From assembly GCA_963170055.1 (NCBI GenBank), contig CAUJGJ010000397.1:3770001-3782500 (forward strand): DNA of 12,500 nt, read 5' to 3'. Under the pieces are notes generated by a model. It was not told where the DNA came from, did no database searches, and was given only the letters and a program-made list of their open reading frames with translations. The stretch's first letter is position 1. Each line of letters opens with the position of its first letter. The DNA comes from Halisarca cf. caerulea (Eukaryota; Porifera; Demospongiae; Chondrillida; Halisarcidae). Positions 1-8,130 of the stretch are shown here, in pieces. Both the position numbers and the translations under genes were made by a program.

Positions 1-111
1 CTTCACTGATAAAATCAGGAGCAAACGAATGAATTTCACCGAAATATAGCCGAAAGATTATGTATCGACTACGCGTCCGCCATGTTGTTGACATATATAT
101 ATATATTGACA

Positions 112-178
112 TCGTTCCGGACGTTCCGGACACTTCCGGTGAAAGTAAAAACAATATAGGGCCGCTTTCCGGCGGCCC
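112..178. promoter_or_regulatory. ETS-like TTCCGG array next to a YY1-like site and a TA tract
   Basis: Three 9-bp tandem units of the form NNNTTCCGG lie head to tail at 113-139 (CGTTCCGGA, CGTTCCGGA, CACTTCCGG), and a fourth TTCCGG lies near 167. The third unit with its flanks matches the consensus CACTTCCGGT of animal ETS factors. A CCGCCAT motif (YY1-like, reading ATGGCGG on the minus strand) lies at 78-84 and a TA tract at 91-106. A GC-rich inverted repeat (GGGCCGC/GGCGGCCC) follows at 159-178. This combination is promoter-like. No gene start can be tied to it: the minus-strand ATGGCGGAC reading stops after four codons. It may be the promoter of a gene or mobile element off the left edge. 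Confidence 0.35.
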
Positions 179-204
179 AAAAATGAGATAAATAATTAAT
201 TTAC

Positions 205-1003
205 CTGATCACGTACAAGTTTGTGACTCAAAAGGCACTGTATTGACTCAAAAATAGGTACATAATAAAATCCCTCATGGTCTGTTGAGCTGGTGGAAGG
301 AGAAGGCAGTTCTTGCCAAACAGGTTCCTGCATACATCCAACATTGCATGGAGTAGATAATTTAAATGCACAAACTAGACTTATATAGTCTAAGTATATA
401 GAATAGACTTATATAGTCATATATATAATTTCATATAATACTGCACTTACAGTATATGCATATAAATGTTTAGTTTTCAGGTCTATATAAATGTTGTATG
501 CTGTAACATACAACATATAGACCTGCAAACTAAACATTTGTATGCATGCATGCATGCAGCTGTGCTGAGCATGTGAAATGTTTAAACATAAATAATATAT
601 AGGACTTACAACACAATTGTAATTCACTTTGAAATACAATTGCTGCTGATACACTGAACCAAGTCCATCAAGAGCATCCATTGACATGCTAACTTCAATG
701 TCATCACGCAACTGTGAAATGCACAATGCATTGCAATCACTATTAGCTGATACAGTTTGCATTGCGTGTTCAATGGAATCCACAAAACGCATATGCAGAG
801 ACTTTGCCATCTCTACCACATCAAATAAGGCTGCTCCCGAAAGATGATGGATGTGCTTTAGTTTTGTAAGCCAACTCATCACAATATGCTTGGCATCATC
901 AGTTGGAGGAATAACTGAATCAGATTCTGAAGTAGTTACATGATCTGTATTTGCAGTAGGACCTAAATATGGTGAAGTATAAAGGTACCTGACGGCATTA
1001 TAC

Positions 1004-1038
<35 letters not shown>

Positions 1039-1472
1039 GCTATCATGCATGCAAGCAGTATACTGAGGATTCACATAAACTAACTACATAAATTGGCAAC
1101 ATCATGACATCCCATGCAATCCTCACCACGGCCATGATCATTATCATCAGCACTATCAAATCCTTTGATTTCATCACAATCATCATTACCACTTGAAGTA
1201 TTGCCAGCCACATCACCAATACCGTAACTATCAGTGGCAAATCTTTTCCTCTTTCCTATACCATATACAGTATAGTGATATTTACGGACATGCCAATACC
1301 ATGCATTTGGGGTGATGAATAACTGCTGACAGTCTGGTTCGACATCACAAATGATTCTAATACTTTCATGACTGTGAGCACTCCTCAGATGAGATATTAA
1401 CTCGTACAGTGTCTCGTATATAGCCCCACAACTTATTACCGAAGGACATTTTCACACGCAATTGTCCGCCAT
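205..1472 (-). CDS. Two-finger C2H2-like protein, 5' three exons, with an early in-frame stop
   Basis: Minus-strand gene with exons 1472-1088, 962-610 and 327-205. The introns start GTAGTT, GTAAGT and GTAAAT, and all junction phases agree (1, 0, 0). Exon 1 encodes two fingers with the same spacing, C-x5-C-x12-H-x4-H (CPSVISC...HLRSAH, then CDVEPDC...HVRKYH). A basic KRKR (possible nuclear signal) and an acidic tail follow. Exon 2 is Ser/Thr-rich and then helical (MSWLTKLKHIHHLS region). Exon 3 ends YYVPIFESIQCLLSHKLVRD. From memory, this order resembles the N-terminus of a multi-copy, transposon-associated animal family whose longer C-terminal part would lie off the left edge; this is not verified. 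The ATG at 1472 has a strong Kozak context, but codon 7 is TGA (1454-1452), two codons before the first finger Cys, and no other in-frame ATG precedes the fingers. The gene is therefore either a pseudogene or uses an unseen upstream exon. It is divergent from the SAM gene. Confidence 0.6.
455..548. repeat. Long near-perfect hairpin in an intron
   Basis: The sequence at 455-500 folds onto 505-548 with only a few mismatches and a 2-bp gap. The arms share ATGCATA/CAAATGTTTAGTTT and CAGGTCTATAT. The loop is only about 5 nt (CTGTA). It lies in the intron 328-609 of the finger gene and is followed by a TGCATG tract. It looks like a small foldback or miniature transposon remnant. No target duplication was found. 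Confidence 0.6.
1007..1036. repeat. (TA)15 microsatellite
   Basis: An uninterrupted run of about fifteen TA units lies in the 125-bp intron between exons 1 and 2 of the finger gene. It is ordinary simple sequence, likely length-polymorphic. Confidence 0.9.
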
Positions 1473-1583
1473 TTCAGTGGTTTACGCAAACGGTTGCCAA
1501 TCACATGATATTCTTACAATTAAGCTGATTGGCTAGAACATAAAAAGCACAGGTAATATTCCTTGGAAGCGTTTGACGAAGAG
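1473..1583. promoter_or_regulatory. Bidirectional promoter with mirror-image CCAAT boxes
   Basis: Only 111 bp separate the ATG codons of two divergent genes. GCCAATCA at 1496-1503 and its exact reverse complement TGATTGGC at 1526-1533 give one NF-Y-type CCAAT box facing each way. A CACATG E-box-like hexamer sits between them at 1502-1507. A TATA-like ACATAAAAAG at 1538-1547 precedes the rightward ATG by about 37 bp. CCAAT boxes are common in animal bidirectional promoters; binding here is inferred from sequence only. Confidence 0.55.
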
Positions 1584-4500
1584 ATGGCTGACAAAGATGT
1601 TCGAAATTTTTCGAAGAAAGAGCTGTGCGATTACTTGTTAGACAAGGGTCTTTTGGATGCTAAAGAAGTTTATGAACTGGAAGGTAAATCTAGCAATTTC
1701 AGTTATAACAACAGATAAGGTAAAGCAGGTAATTTCGGCCGGGAAGCTGGTAATTCCGCGAACGTTCCTATTCTTTTCAGTCAGTAGACTGATCGGGGTA
1801 AAATGGACTAGAATAGATGCGGAATATGGCAATAACCTTTCTCCTAATCTCCTTCAGCTATTCAGTTTATGTACGGAAAGTTATAAGACATTCCCGAAAT
1901 GATTACCAGCTTCCCGAAATTACCTGCTTTTACCTTATGACTTAGTACACTATATACGTAGCCTATCATGTTAGGTGAGGCATTTCAAATCCCCATTTCC
2001 AATAGATTTTGTTCGATGGCAATTACTACTGGTAATGTAGAGGGAACTAATTCCGAACAGTTGTTTATTACGAAAACCGCTTTTCCTGAGACCAGGAACT
2101 TATAGTTTGGAGGCATTTTAGCCTAGCATTTCTTAGCACTAATACAGGACATAACAGCTGTAGAAGAATAAAACTTAGATCTTTCTGCGTCGGCTAAGAG
2201 ATACCCTGTTCGGAATTAACAACTGTTCAGAATTAGTGCCCTCTACCTTATTCATTAGTACAAACACAGGGGATAACCTATACCAAAGTGGAAGTCGTAG
2301 CTCTTATTGTGTCGTATATAGGAAACACAGTAATCAGGAATAGCACGGCACCAACTTTGCGGCCTCTGAGTCAACATCTATGATATAACTATGCTTCAAA
2401 TGGTGACTATATAGCTAGCTCAGTATTAGCAAGAACCCTCTCAGAACATGTAGTCCTCCTTTGCCCTGTAACAATACACTGAGTCAGGCATCATTGACTT
2501 CAAAATGAGCACTGCTGTCCTACACATGCACAGAGTTACTCCACTGTATCTAACTAGGTTAACTAGACCTCCATACCTCAGCTTAGACAGTAAAATTCAT
2601 GACCTGCTCTTTATAATCTTTTCTGATATTAAAGCCATCACGACTCTACTGAATTGTACACCATGCAGTCTCAGATTATCGTGGTTAGTACATTTCTATC
2701 TACCATGCAGTGATGTTTGTTTTCACTCCCCATTCCCTTGTTATGATGGGGTTCTATATCTCTGTTACTTATATAGTTGCTAATGTTTTGCATGCTGGGT
2801 GCCTTAGTATATAGTAGCCACGTGCATGGGCTATTGGTTCCCCAGATTAAATATAGGATTTCTGATACTGATACTGATGAGCTATATCCTTATATTATAT
2901 ATTTTTTTCTTGTCTCAATATTCTAGCATGCACCAGAGCGAGACATTGATGGAAAAGCTTTTTGCTCATTGAGCAGAGAGGACATTGCCATCCTTTTTCC
3001 AGAAAAGCATCAGTTTATGCTTGGTACTAGGCTCTACCGTGAAGTCCAAACCTGTCGGAAACAATCTATTTCAGTAGAATTATCTGATCTGGATACTCCA
3101 ACCTCCTGCCTTGATGCATTGTCTCCAAGGACAACTGATCAGACATCTGAGATTCAGAGTACATCATCAAAAAGATCTGCGTCTGGTGATACATCACAAT
3201 CCAAGAGAAGAAATACTGCCTCCCACAGTTTTGTGTTGCCGAAATTTTCGCCAGACATTGCTCGAGCAGCAAGTAAAGATGAATTTTTTTCTGCAGCTCT
3301 TCGGAATAAACTAATCCGTGAATCATGTAGAGCACTTAAAGGTCATTGCCAGTTCAGGAGAGATCTCCTACCACTACTGAAAAACGGAACCTTGGCAAAA
3401 TGCTCTACAGTATGTCCCCTAAAAGCCTGAGTGATCCCGAAGGTTTGGCGGTTGTGGGAGTCCCAGAGGTATATGCCTGCATGTTCTGTGATACAGGTGT
3501 CCATCAAAATGGTCAATGATAGCAATTGATGTATATATTATGTACAATTACATTTGCAGTGTATTTACTAGTTACTATACGCCTGCCGAGGGAGTATCGT
3601 ATTTACTGCGTGAGATCCCGAGGGGCGAGAGCAGTAAATACGATACTCCCGAGGATAGGGCGTATAGTAACTGGTTTATCGCCAAATAAACGCTCCAAAA
3701 GCGGGAAATCGTTCCTAGAATCATAGAATAGAGAATACGTATGTTGAACAAAACTAAAAAGATTTGATTTCAATATGGAGGAAAAGGATTTCGAAGACAA
3801 TAAAGAACTTAGTCACGAAGGCAATGTCAGGTGCGGTTAAGTTAAACTTTTTTTATTTGGAGGAAATGTCTCTGCTCGTTGCTTCTATAAAAGCCTGCGC
3901 GAAGCCTTCAATATAAGCCTGCGCGAAGTCTTCTGCGTTTCGGAAAGCTAGACTTTGCTCCAGTTTGCCTTCTGTTGCGTTCTTTTACTTCTGCTTAAAT
4001 TGGGTCTATGCTTCATCATAGAGTATCTATTGCTTCATGGATTGCGGTTTCACAGTTTACATTGCCTAATTACTTACTGCCCTAGACTGGGCGCTTACCC
4101 GTGCTGCCAGGGTAGTAACCAAATTTACTACCCTGGCGGCTCCTTTGATGTATGACGTCATCGGGCGATAAATAGAATTATGTGAGTTTATCTTCAGTTG
4201 AGAGAGCCATACATTTGGACTCGTACTATTTAACCTCATGACATTGCATTTCCATTGCATAATATTATAGTACTAGTTGTATTTGCATGGTCATGAACAA
4301 TTGTCAAATTTTACTGTGACAGTCATGCTCGATGGCACAAATTAGCTATATGTACTATGTACGTAGTTCACAGCTTACACAGGCTCATTATAGCGCTTTT
4401 CGACTGGGGAAGAAAATGGCCGCCGCTCGAAATGGGAATATATACATCGAATTTTACAGCTCAAACAACAATGTACGTCGATTTTTACAACTGTTTAGTG

Positions 4501-7032
4501 TTTTAATGTTATTTATCGAAACAATAAACTACAAAATAGGCCCATGTGTTATACTCAGAAGTATAAAAATGATTTTGAAAAAGGTACACTTTTTCTCTAA
4601 ACGTCGATTTGGGGACGTGTAGACGGCCTCCCAAAGAGATGAAACTGGTATGAGATGAAAGAGTAAAGTTCATTTAAGATATGGATGCTGAGCGGAGAAC
4701 ATATAACTCCAACTGAAATAGTTATAACGAAAAATGTACTTTTAGCGGGTAAAAATGGCTAAAAATGACAATTAAAATGGTAATATCTTCGGCTAACCTG
4801 CTTATATAATCCCCGCTCAGCGAAAACAAGTAGACAAAAGTATTTTAAATCGTTGGATTCTTTTGTTGTTCGGAAAAAGTCCCGGGTACACGTCCCCAAA
4901 ACACGATATATTTGCAGGACGGTTCCAATCCGCCATTTTAGGATGACGTAAAGTGCGCGTCATCAGTATTGGGCATTTAAATTCGTACGGTACATTGGAA
5001 ATAAGCGCCCTGCAATGTTATCGACTACGTGAACAATCGACCTGGTCGACAATTTGTTGTGCGGAAAGTTCTATTTTTCATTAAATGGTTCCAACAAGTA
5101 TCGGTGAGTTCTTATGCATATATTCTTGTCATTGATAGTCATATCTGTGGCGAAAGTGGCATACTTGACGACTAAGACGCAAAGACAGTGGCACTAGCTT
5201 GCGTGCGAAATCAATCGATTAGTACAAAGTCAGAAAGCCTGAGCCTGAGCCTGCTAACATTTTGCCGATTTTAGCTAGTGTTTCATTCGTGATCTAGGAT
5301 ATCCTGGATAGTATAGTGCAGTTACCTGTCACAGCACTTTCTTACATTGATTCGGCATTCTGTAACGATCATTCGAGGTGAGAAGGTCCGACATCGGCGG
5401 TACCTGGCCCTTTTTAACGTTACTAGTGCAGCTTGAACATTGCGACTAAACATTGATGTGCTTTTATAAATACATAAACAAAACTTATTAGGCACAAAAC
5501 GGCTTTTAGCCTTTTCAAAGTCGATAGGATTCGAAAGATTCTGCTATCGCTAAACCACTGTAAGCGCCCGCTACTGATGACGTATTACAACGTTTACCTT
5601 CTGTTGGTAATGACGTATAGGTAAAATGTGACAAATTCCACAAATTCCATAACTTTGTCGCCTGTAATCCCCAACTTCCAAAAAGCGCTATAATGCCCCT
5701 GTGTAGGCTATAGCAAACCTGGGGATGTTAACATATATTACCGCATGTATGCATGTACTTTAATTTGGCTATATACCATTATATTTTCTTTATGTATAGG
5801 CTACTTTAAATAGCCAAATAATTAAATGGTTTCAGAACAATGAATTCTGTGACAGAAAAGCCATGGGAACAACGAAGCGAAGGAGCACTCTGTCTAAGGC
5901 AACATTCCCGAGTTCACCAGACCTTGAGTCTAGGGAAGATTATGAAGACAGCAGTACAACCAGTGAACACAAGCAAGAGTACTGGGTTGAGAGCCTAATG
6001 CCAGCAATGTTTGCTGTATATGAAAGAACGTCAATTGAGTTACATTCAGAATCTGATATAATCACTGGTAAGACTACATATATTATGGTATAATTATATA
6101 CTGTAAGCTATGTATAATAGTCTTACTATATATGCTTTGATGTTGACCTTTTACTGTTTCAGAGATGGATTGTCTGGAGATGCTGGTAGGTAAATTAAAA
6201 CCTAAAAGCACACGTTTGTCAACTAAGGAAAGAATATCCCAAATAGTATGTGTAGCGGAGGTGAGTTGCAAATTTGTGTAATATATATTATTTATAAATG
6301 TAAGAATTTTGACATGCACACATCATGTGTTACATTGTAATCACTTATCACCTTGCACTGTGACAATCATGACCTATATAGGCATGCATGGTACCTCTGA
6401 ATAAAGGACACTTTAAATTGCCAATGGACACAGTATTGTTTCAACTGTGCTTTTGGTAAGGTCATCTAGCCTTGTCGTTTCTCTGTATAGAGAAGATTTT
6501 GCATGTGCATGTCCACATGCATTGGTTGGTTATTCTGCTATATTTTGCTACTCAATTAACACCTACCTGCATGTAATAGTTTCATTCATGTATCTCTCTT
6601 CTGATATAGTCCCTTGATGCGTGCAAGAGGAAACACCCCACTAATGATCCATTTGTAGCTGTAGTTGGGGCAATGGAGGCAATGGATGGATGTGCGCTGA
6701 TTAGTGATAACAGGGTTGTTCTAAATTTGACAAAAGGATGCAACTTGGCAAGTATTTTACTTGTTCTTATAGCCTTCTGTCATACATTCAATGTCAAATA
6801 CTCCAGTGAAGTTGAAGATGTGATGGAATTCTTTCAGGACAAGCTGGTTAAGATCTCTGAGAAGACGAAGCACGGAGTAGCATATATGAATATGTATCGA
6901 GCTATTTCATCTGGTCAGCAAAAGATTTTGTCTGAAAATGACAAAGAAGGCGACTCACAGACAGTGGACAGCGATACCACTATTCAGCATATAGACATCC
7001 CAGAATCTCAGGTATCACTTTTTTCTTGCTAA
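1584..7032 (+). CDS. SAM-domain protein, five exons, one frameshift
   Basis: Exons are 1584-1683, 2937-3468, 5800-6067, 6163-6260 and 6610-7032. All introns are GT..AG and all junction phases fit (1, 0, 1, 0), for about 473 residues. Residues about 9-75 form a SAM (sterile alpha motif) fold, spliced across exons 1 and 2, with the hallmark DIDGKAFCSLSREDI. A Ser/Thr-rich linker with basic clusters (SKRSA, SKRRN; possible nuclear signal) follows to about residue 135. The remainder is helical, ending in a hydrophobic segment (LASILLVLIAFCHTF, about residues 390-405). SAM domains mediate protein-protein contacts; no catalytic motif was seen, so the specific role is unknown. One base is missing in the short A-run near 3396-3399 (about codon 187): without correction translation stops at 3430, while the +1 frame continues to the donor at 3469. 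The last exon may instead end at CAG 7011 (donor GTATCA), because no AATAAA follows closely. Divergent from the finger gene. Confidence 0.7.
1715..1938. mobile_element. Small inverted-repeat element (224 bp)
   Basis: The left end (1715-1753, starting ATAAGGTAAAGCAGGTAATT) matches the reverse complement of the right end (1901-1938, starting ATAAGGTAAAAGCAGGTAAT) over about 38 bp with small gaps. Both ends continue into CGGGAAGCTGGTAAT. This is the layout of a non-autonomous miniature transposon in an intron. No clear target duplication is visible, so the exact borders are uncertain. It contains no gene. Confidence 0.65.
2040..2243. mobile_element. Miniature transposon with TA flanks (204 bp)
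   Basis: The left end GAGGGAACTAATTCCGAACA and the reverse complement of the right end GAGGGCACTAATTCTGAACA agree over about 30 bp with a few mismatches (continuing GTTGTT). Both ends abut a TA (2038-2039 and 2244-2245), as expected for a TA-target family such as Tc1/mariner. TA is a weak signal in AT-rich DNA, so the superfamily is a guess. It contains no coding capacity. Confidence 0.65.
3571..3671. repeat. Large palindrome (about 40-bp arms)
   Basis: The arm at 3571-3609 (GTTACTATACGCC...GTATTTACTGC) pairs with 3631-3671 with a handful of mismatches and gaps, around a 21-nt GC-rich loop. The arms are richer in GC and CpG than the surrounding intron. It looks like a foldback or miniature transposon remnant. 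The open frames on both strands here arise from the palindrome and are not genes. Confidence 0.7.
3891..3933. repeat. Two-copy tandem repeat, 24-bp period
   Basis: AAGCCTGCGCGAAGCCTTC at 3891-3909 recurs at 3915-3933 with one substitution, separated by AATAT. It is a local duplication of unknown meaning within the intron. Confidence 0.7.
4103..4140. repeat. 16-bp-stem hairpin
   Basis: GCTGCCAGGGTAGTAA (4103-4118) pairs with TTACTACCCTGGCGGC (4125-4140) with one mismatch and a 6-nt loop. The outer TTTATCGCC/GGCGATAAA pair at about 3675-3683 and 4163-4171 suggests it may be the right border of a larger element that starts near the 3571-3671 palindrome. Confidence 0.6.
4378..5703. mobile_element. 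Non-autonomous TIR transposon, about 1.3 kb, TA flanks
   Basis: The left end CACAGGCTCATTATAGCGCT and the reverse complement of the right end CACAGGGGCATTATAGCGCT share about 23 of 25 bp (continuing TTTT). Similarity resumes weakly at TGGGGA. Both ends abut TA (4376-4377 and 5704-5705). No transposase was found: the longest frame, from 4332 (which begins outside the left end) or 4416 to 4622, has no family features. It is best read as a non-autonomous element carrying its own inner palindrome (4608-4900) and some promoter-like sequence (CCGCCAT and two TGACG motifs around 4930-4965). Confidence 0.6.
4608..4900. repeat. Inner inverted-repeat unit nested in the 1.3-kb element
   Basis: TTTGGGGACGTGTA (4608-4621) and TACACGTCCCCAAA (4887-4900) are perfect inverted repeats 265 bp apart. 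A second inner pair, GCTGAGCGG (4687-4695) and CCGCTCAGC (4813-4821), is also perfect. The paired, nested arms suggest a separate 293-bp element inserted in the larger one. No target duplication could be assigned. Confidence 0.5.
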
Positions 7033-7178
7033 CTTGTCAATGAAGGTGTTAAAGTTAATATGTGACACAGCTGGACCGTTCATGCTAATACTTACATAGG
7101 AGCATTTTTTCACTGTATTGTGTTGTATTTATTCATAACTTTATACTATTATACATACACCACGTCACCTTACATAAC

Positions 7179-7492
7179 CAGGCCTGTAGCCAGGTTGAAT
7201 TATGGGGGGGTTCTTTTGGACCAAAGTGGAACTCTTTGCTACGTAAATGGCCGTTGCGGTTGATTGTGTTTCGCTGGACAGACAATCTGAGATTGAAGTA
7301 TTTGGATATACTAGCTTTATTTCAGGGATTGATGGTGTATATAGATAAATCTAAAAAGTAACAGTTATAGTAAGTTCTCTTGACATAAGTTTAGAATGTC
7401 TCTTTTATTTTCAGTGTTGTTAGCCAGGTGGAACTGGCTTCTAAGTGGCGGGTGCTTCCGCACCCCCCGAACCCCCCCTGGCTACGGGCCTG
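7179..7492. mobile_element. Miniature inverted-repeat transposon (314 bp) with 6-bp target duplication
   Basis: The left end CAGGCCTGTAGCCAGG and the reverse complement of the right end CAGGCCCGTAGCCAGG differ at one base, and both run into G-rich tracts (GGGGGGGTTC). The element is flanked on both sides by CATAAC (7173-7178 and 7493-7498), a perfect 6-bp duplication. CAGG.. ends resemble hAT-like families, which usually make 8-bp (5-8 bp) duplications, so the superfamily is unsure. It contains no transposase. Confidence 0.85.
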
Positions 7493-7809
7493 CATAACCA
7501 TGGAATTTTAATTATTCTCATTTATATGATATATTTCATCTGAATCATTGGTCCAGGATATACTTAATATGATTTTAATCATAATTAAATTTATATTCTG
7601 TATTCAATTCCGGCATTTATTGTATGTTGAAATGTATACTTGTGGTATAATACTCCTGCTTTTGTCTGCATTGCTAATAATTTTGCTGCTTATAAGTTAA
7701 GGTCACTGCTATTCTAGAAAGTAGACCATACTGCTGAGCATTCTTAAAACAAGTGTATGAGTTGGCCAGGGATAAAATTAAGTAGATGCTGCTGAATTTC
7801 AGCAAGTGG

Positions 7810-7853
7810 ATACACTCATATGTAGTCTTACATACACTCATATGCAGTCATAA
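7810..7853. repeat. Two-copy tandem repeat, 22-bp period
   Basis: ATACACTCATATGTAGTCTT at 7810 is followed directly by a second copy at 7832 differing at two or three positions. It is a simple local duplication. Confidence 0.75.
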
Positions 7854-8130
7854 TATACTTATTATAATGTTCTATACCAAATAGGAAAGGCAACTAATAA
7901 CAAGTAAAAGATCTTAAATTAAGTGCATCTTTATAGTTTTGAGTAAATTTGTGGCTCACCCCAGCTAGTGCCCGAATGCACTATTTTTAAGTATAATTAT
8001 CTACTAAAATTTAAAACTATTTTTTCCAGTGTACCTGATATAAAAACATGAAAAACGGTCAGGAGCCAACACAGTTTCAAAGCTGGGGGCACCAATGTTG
8101 GCATGTAGGTTTCTTATCTAAGTATCTAAA

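Larger units (their letters stand above)
1684..2936 (+). other. First intron of the SAM gene (1253 bp)
   Basis: The donor is GTAAAT at 1684 and the chosen acceptor is ..ACCAG at 2936, which keeps the SAM domain in frame (phase 1). Inside lie two small inverted-repeat elements (1715-1938 and 2040-2243). The rest, about 2250-2900, is AT-rich with no gene that can be supported; a short open frame at 2505-2783 has no recognisable features. A short TGATAC repeat is near 2864-2878. Confidence 0.6.
3469..5799 (+). other. Second intron of the SAM gene (2331 bp), filled with repeats
   Basis: The donor GTATAT at 3469 follows ..GVPE and the acceptor TATAG ends at 5799. Both sides are phase 0 in the frame after the frameshift. 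The intron carries a 101-bp palindrome (3571-3671), a 24-bp-period duplication (3891-3933), a hairpin (4103-4140) and a TIR element of about 1.3 kb (4378-5703). Short ATG frames inside it (3775, 4332, 4416, 5085) have no recognisable domains. Confidence 0.6.

Noticed and set aside
2505..2783. 92-codon open frame in the SAM gene intron
   Set aside because: Cys/Leu/Ser-rich composition typical of translated AT-rich intron; no Kozak support, domain or splice partner.
3066..3335. Open frames on the opposite strand and in a second frame across the SAM gene exon 2
   Set aside because: They overlap an exon with clear SAM-domain sequence and consistent splice phases, and they show no recognisable features themselves.
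3526..3800. Overlapping open frames on both strands
   Set aside because: They span the palindrome at 3571-3671; symmetry of the arms produces open frames on both strands.
3775..3840. ATG-initiated 21-codon frame (MEEKDFEDNKEL..) as an alternative first exon of the SAM gene
   Set aside because: Candidate donors at 3831 and 3836 give phases 2 and 1, but the next exon at 5800 needs phase 0, so it cannot join in frame.
4103..4150. Hairpin near 4103-4140 as a Helitron 3' end
   Set aside because: No CTRR motif follows the hairpin at the expected distance and no Rep/Helicase sequence or TC 5' end was seen.
4332..4622. 96-codon open frame as a gene
   Set aside because: It begins outside and runs across the transposon end at 4378 and into the nested repeat at 4608; no domain is recognisable.
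5085..5103. ATG followed after 19 bp by a good GTGAGT donor, as an alternative first exon
   Set aside because: It would leave phase 1 while the exon at 5800 needs phase 0, and the resulting peptide is only six residues; it also lies inside the 1.3-kb TIR element.
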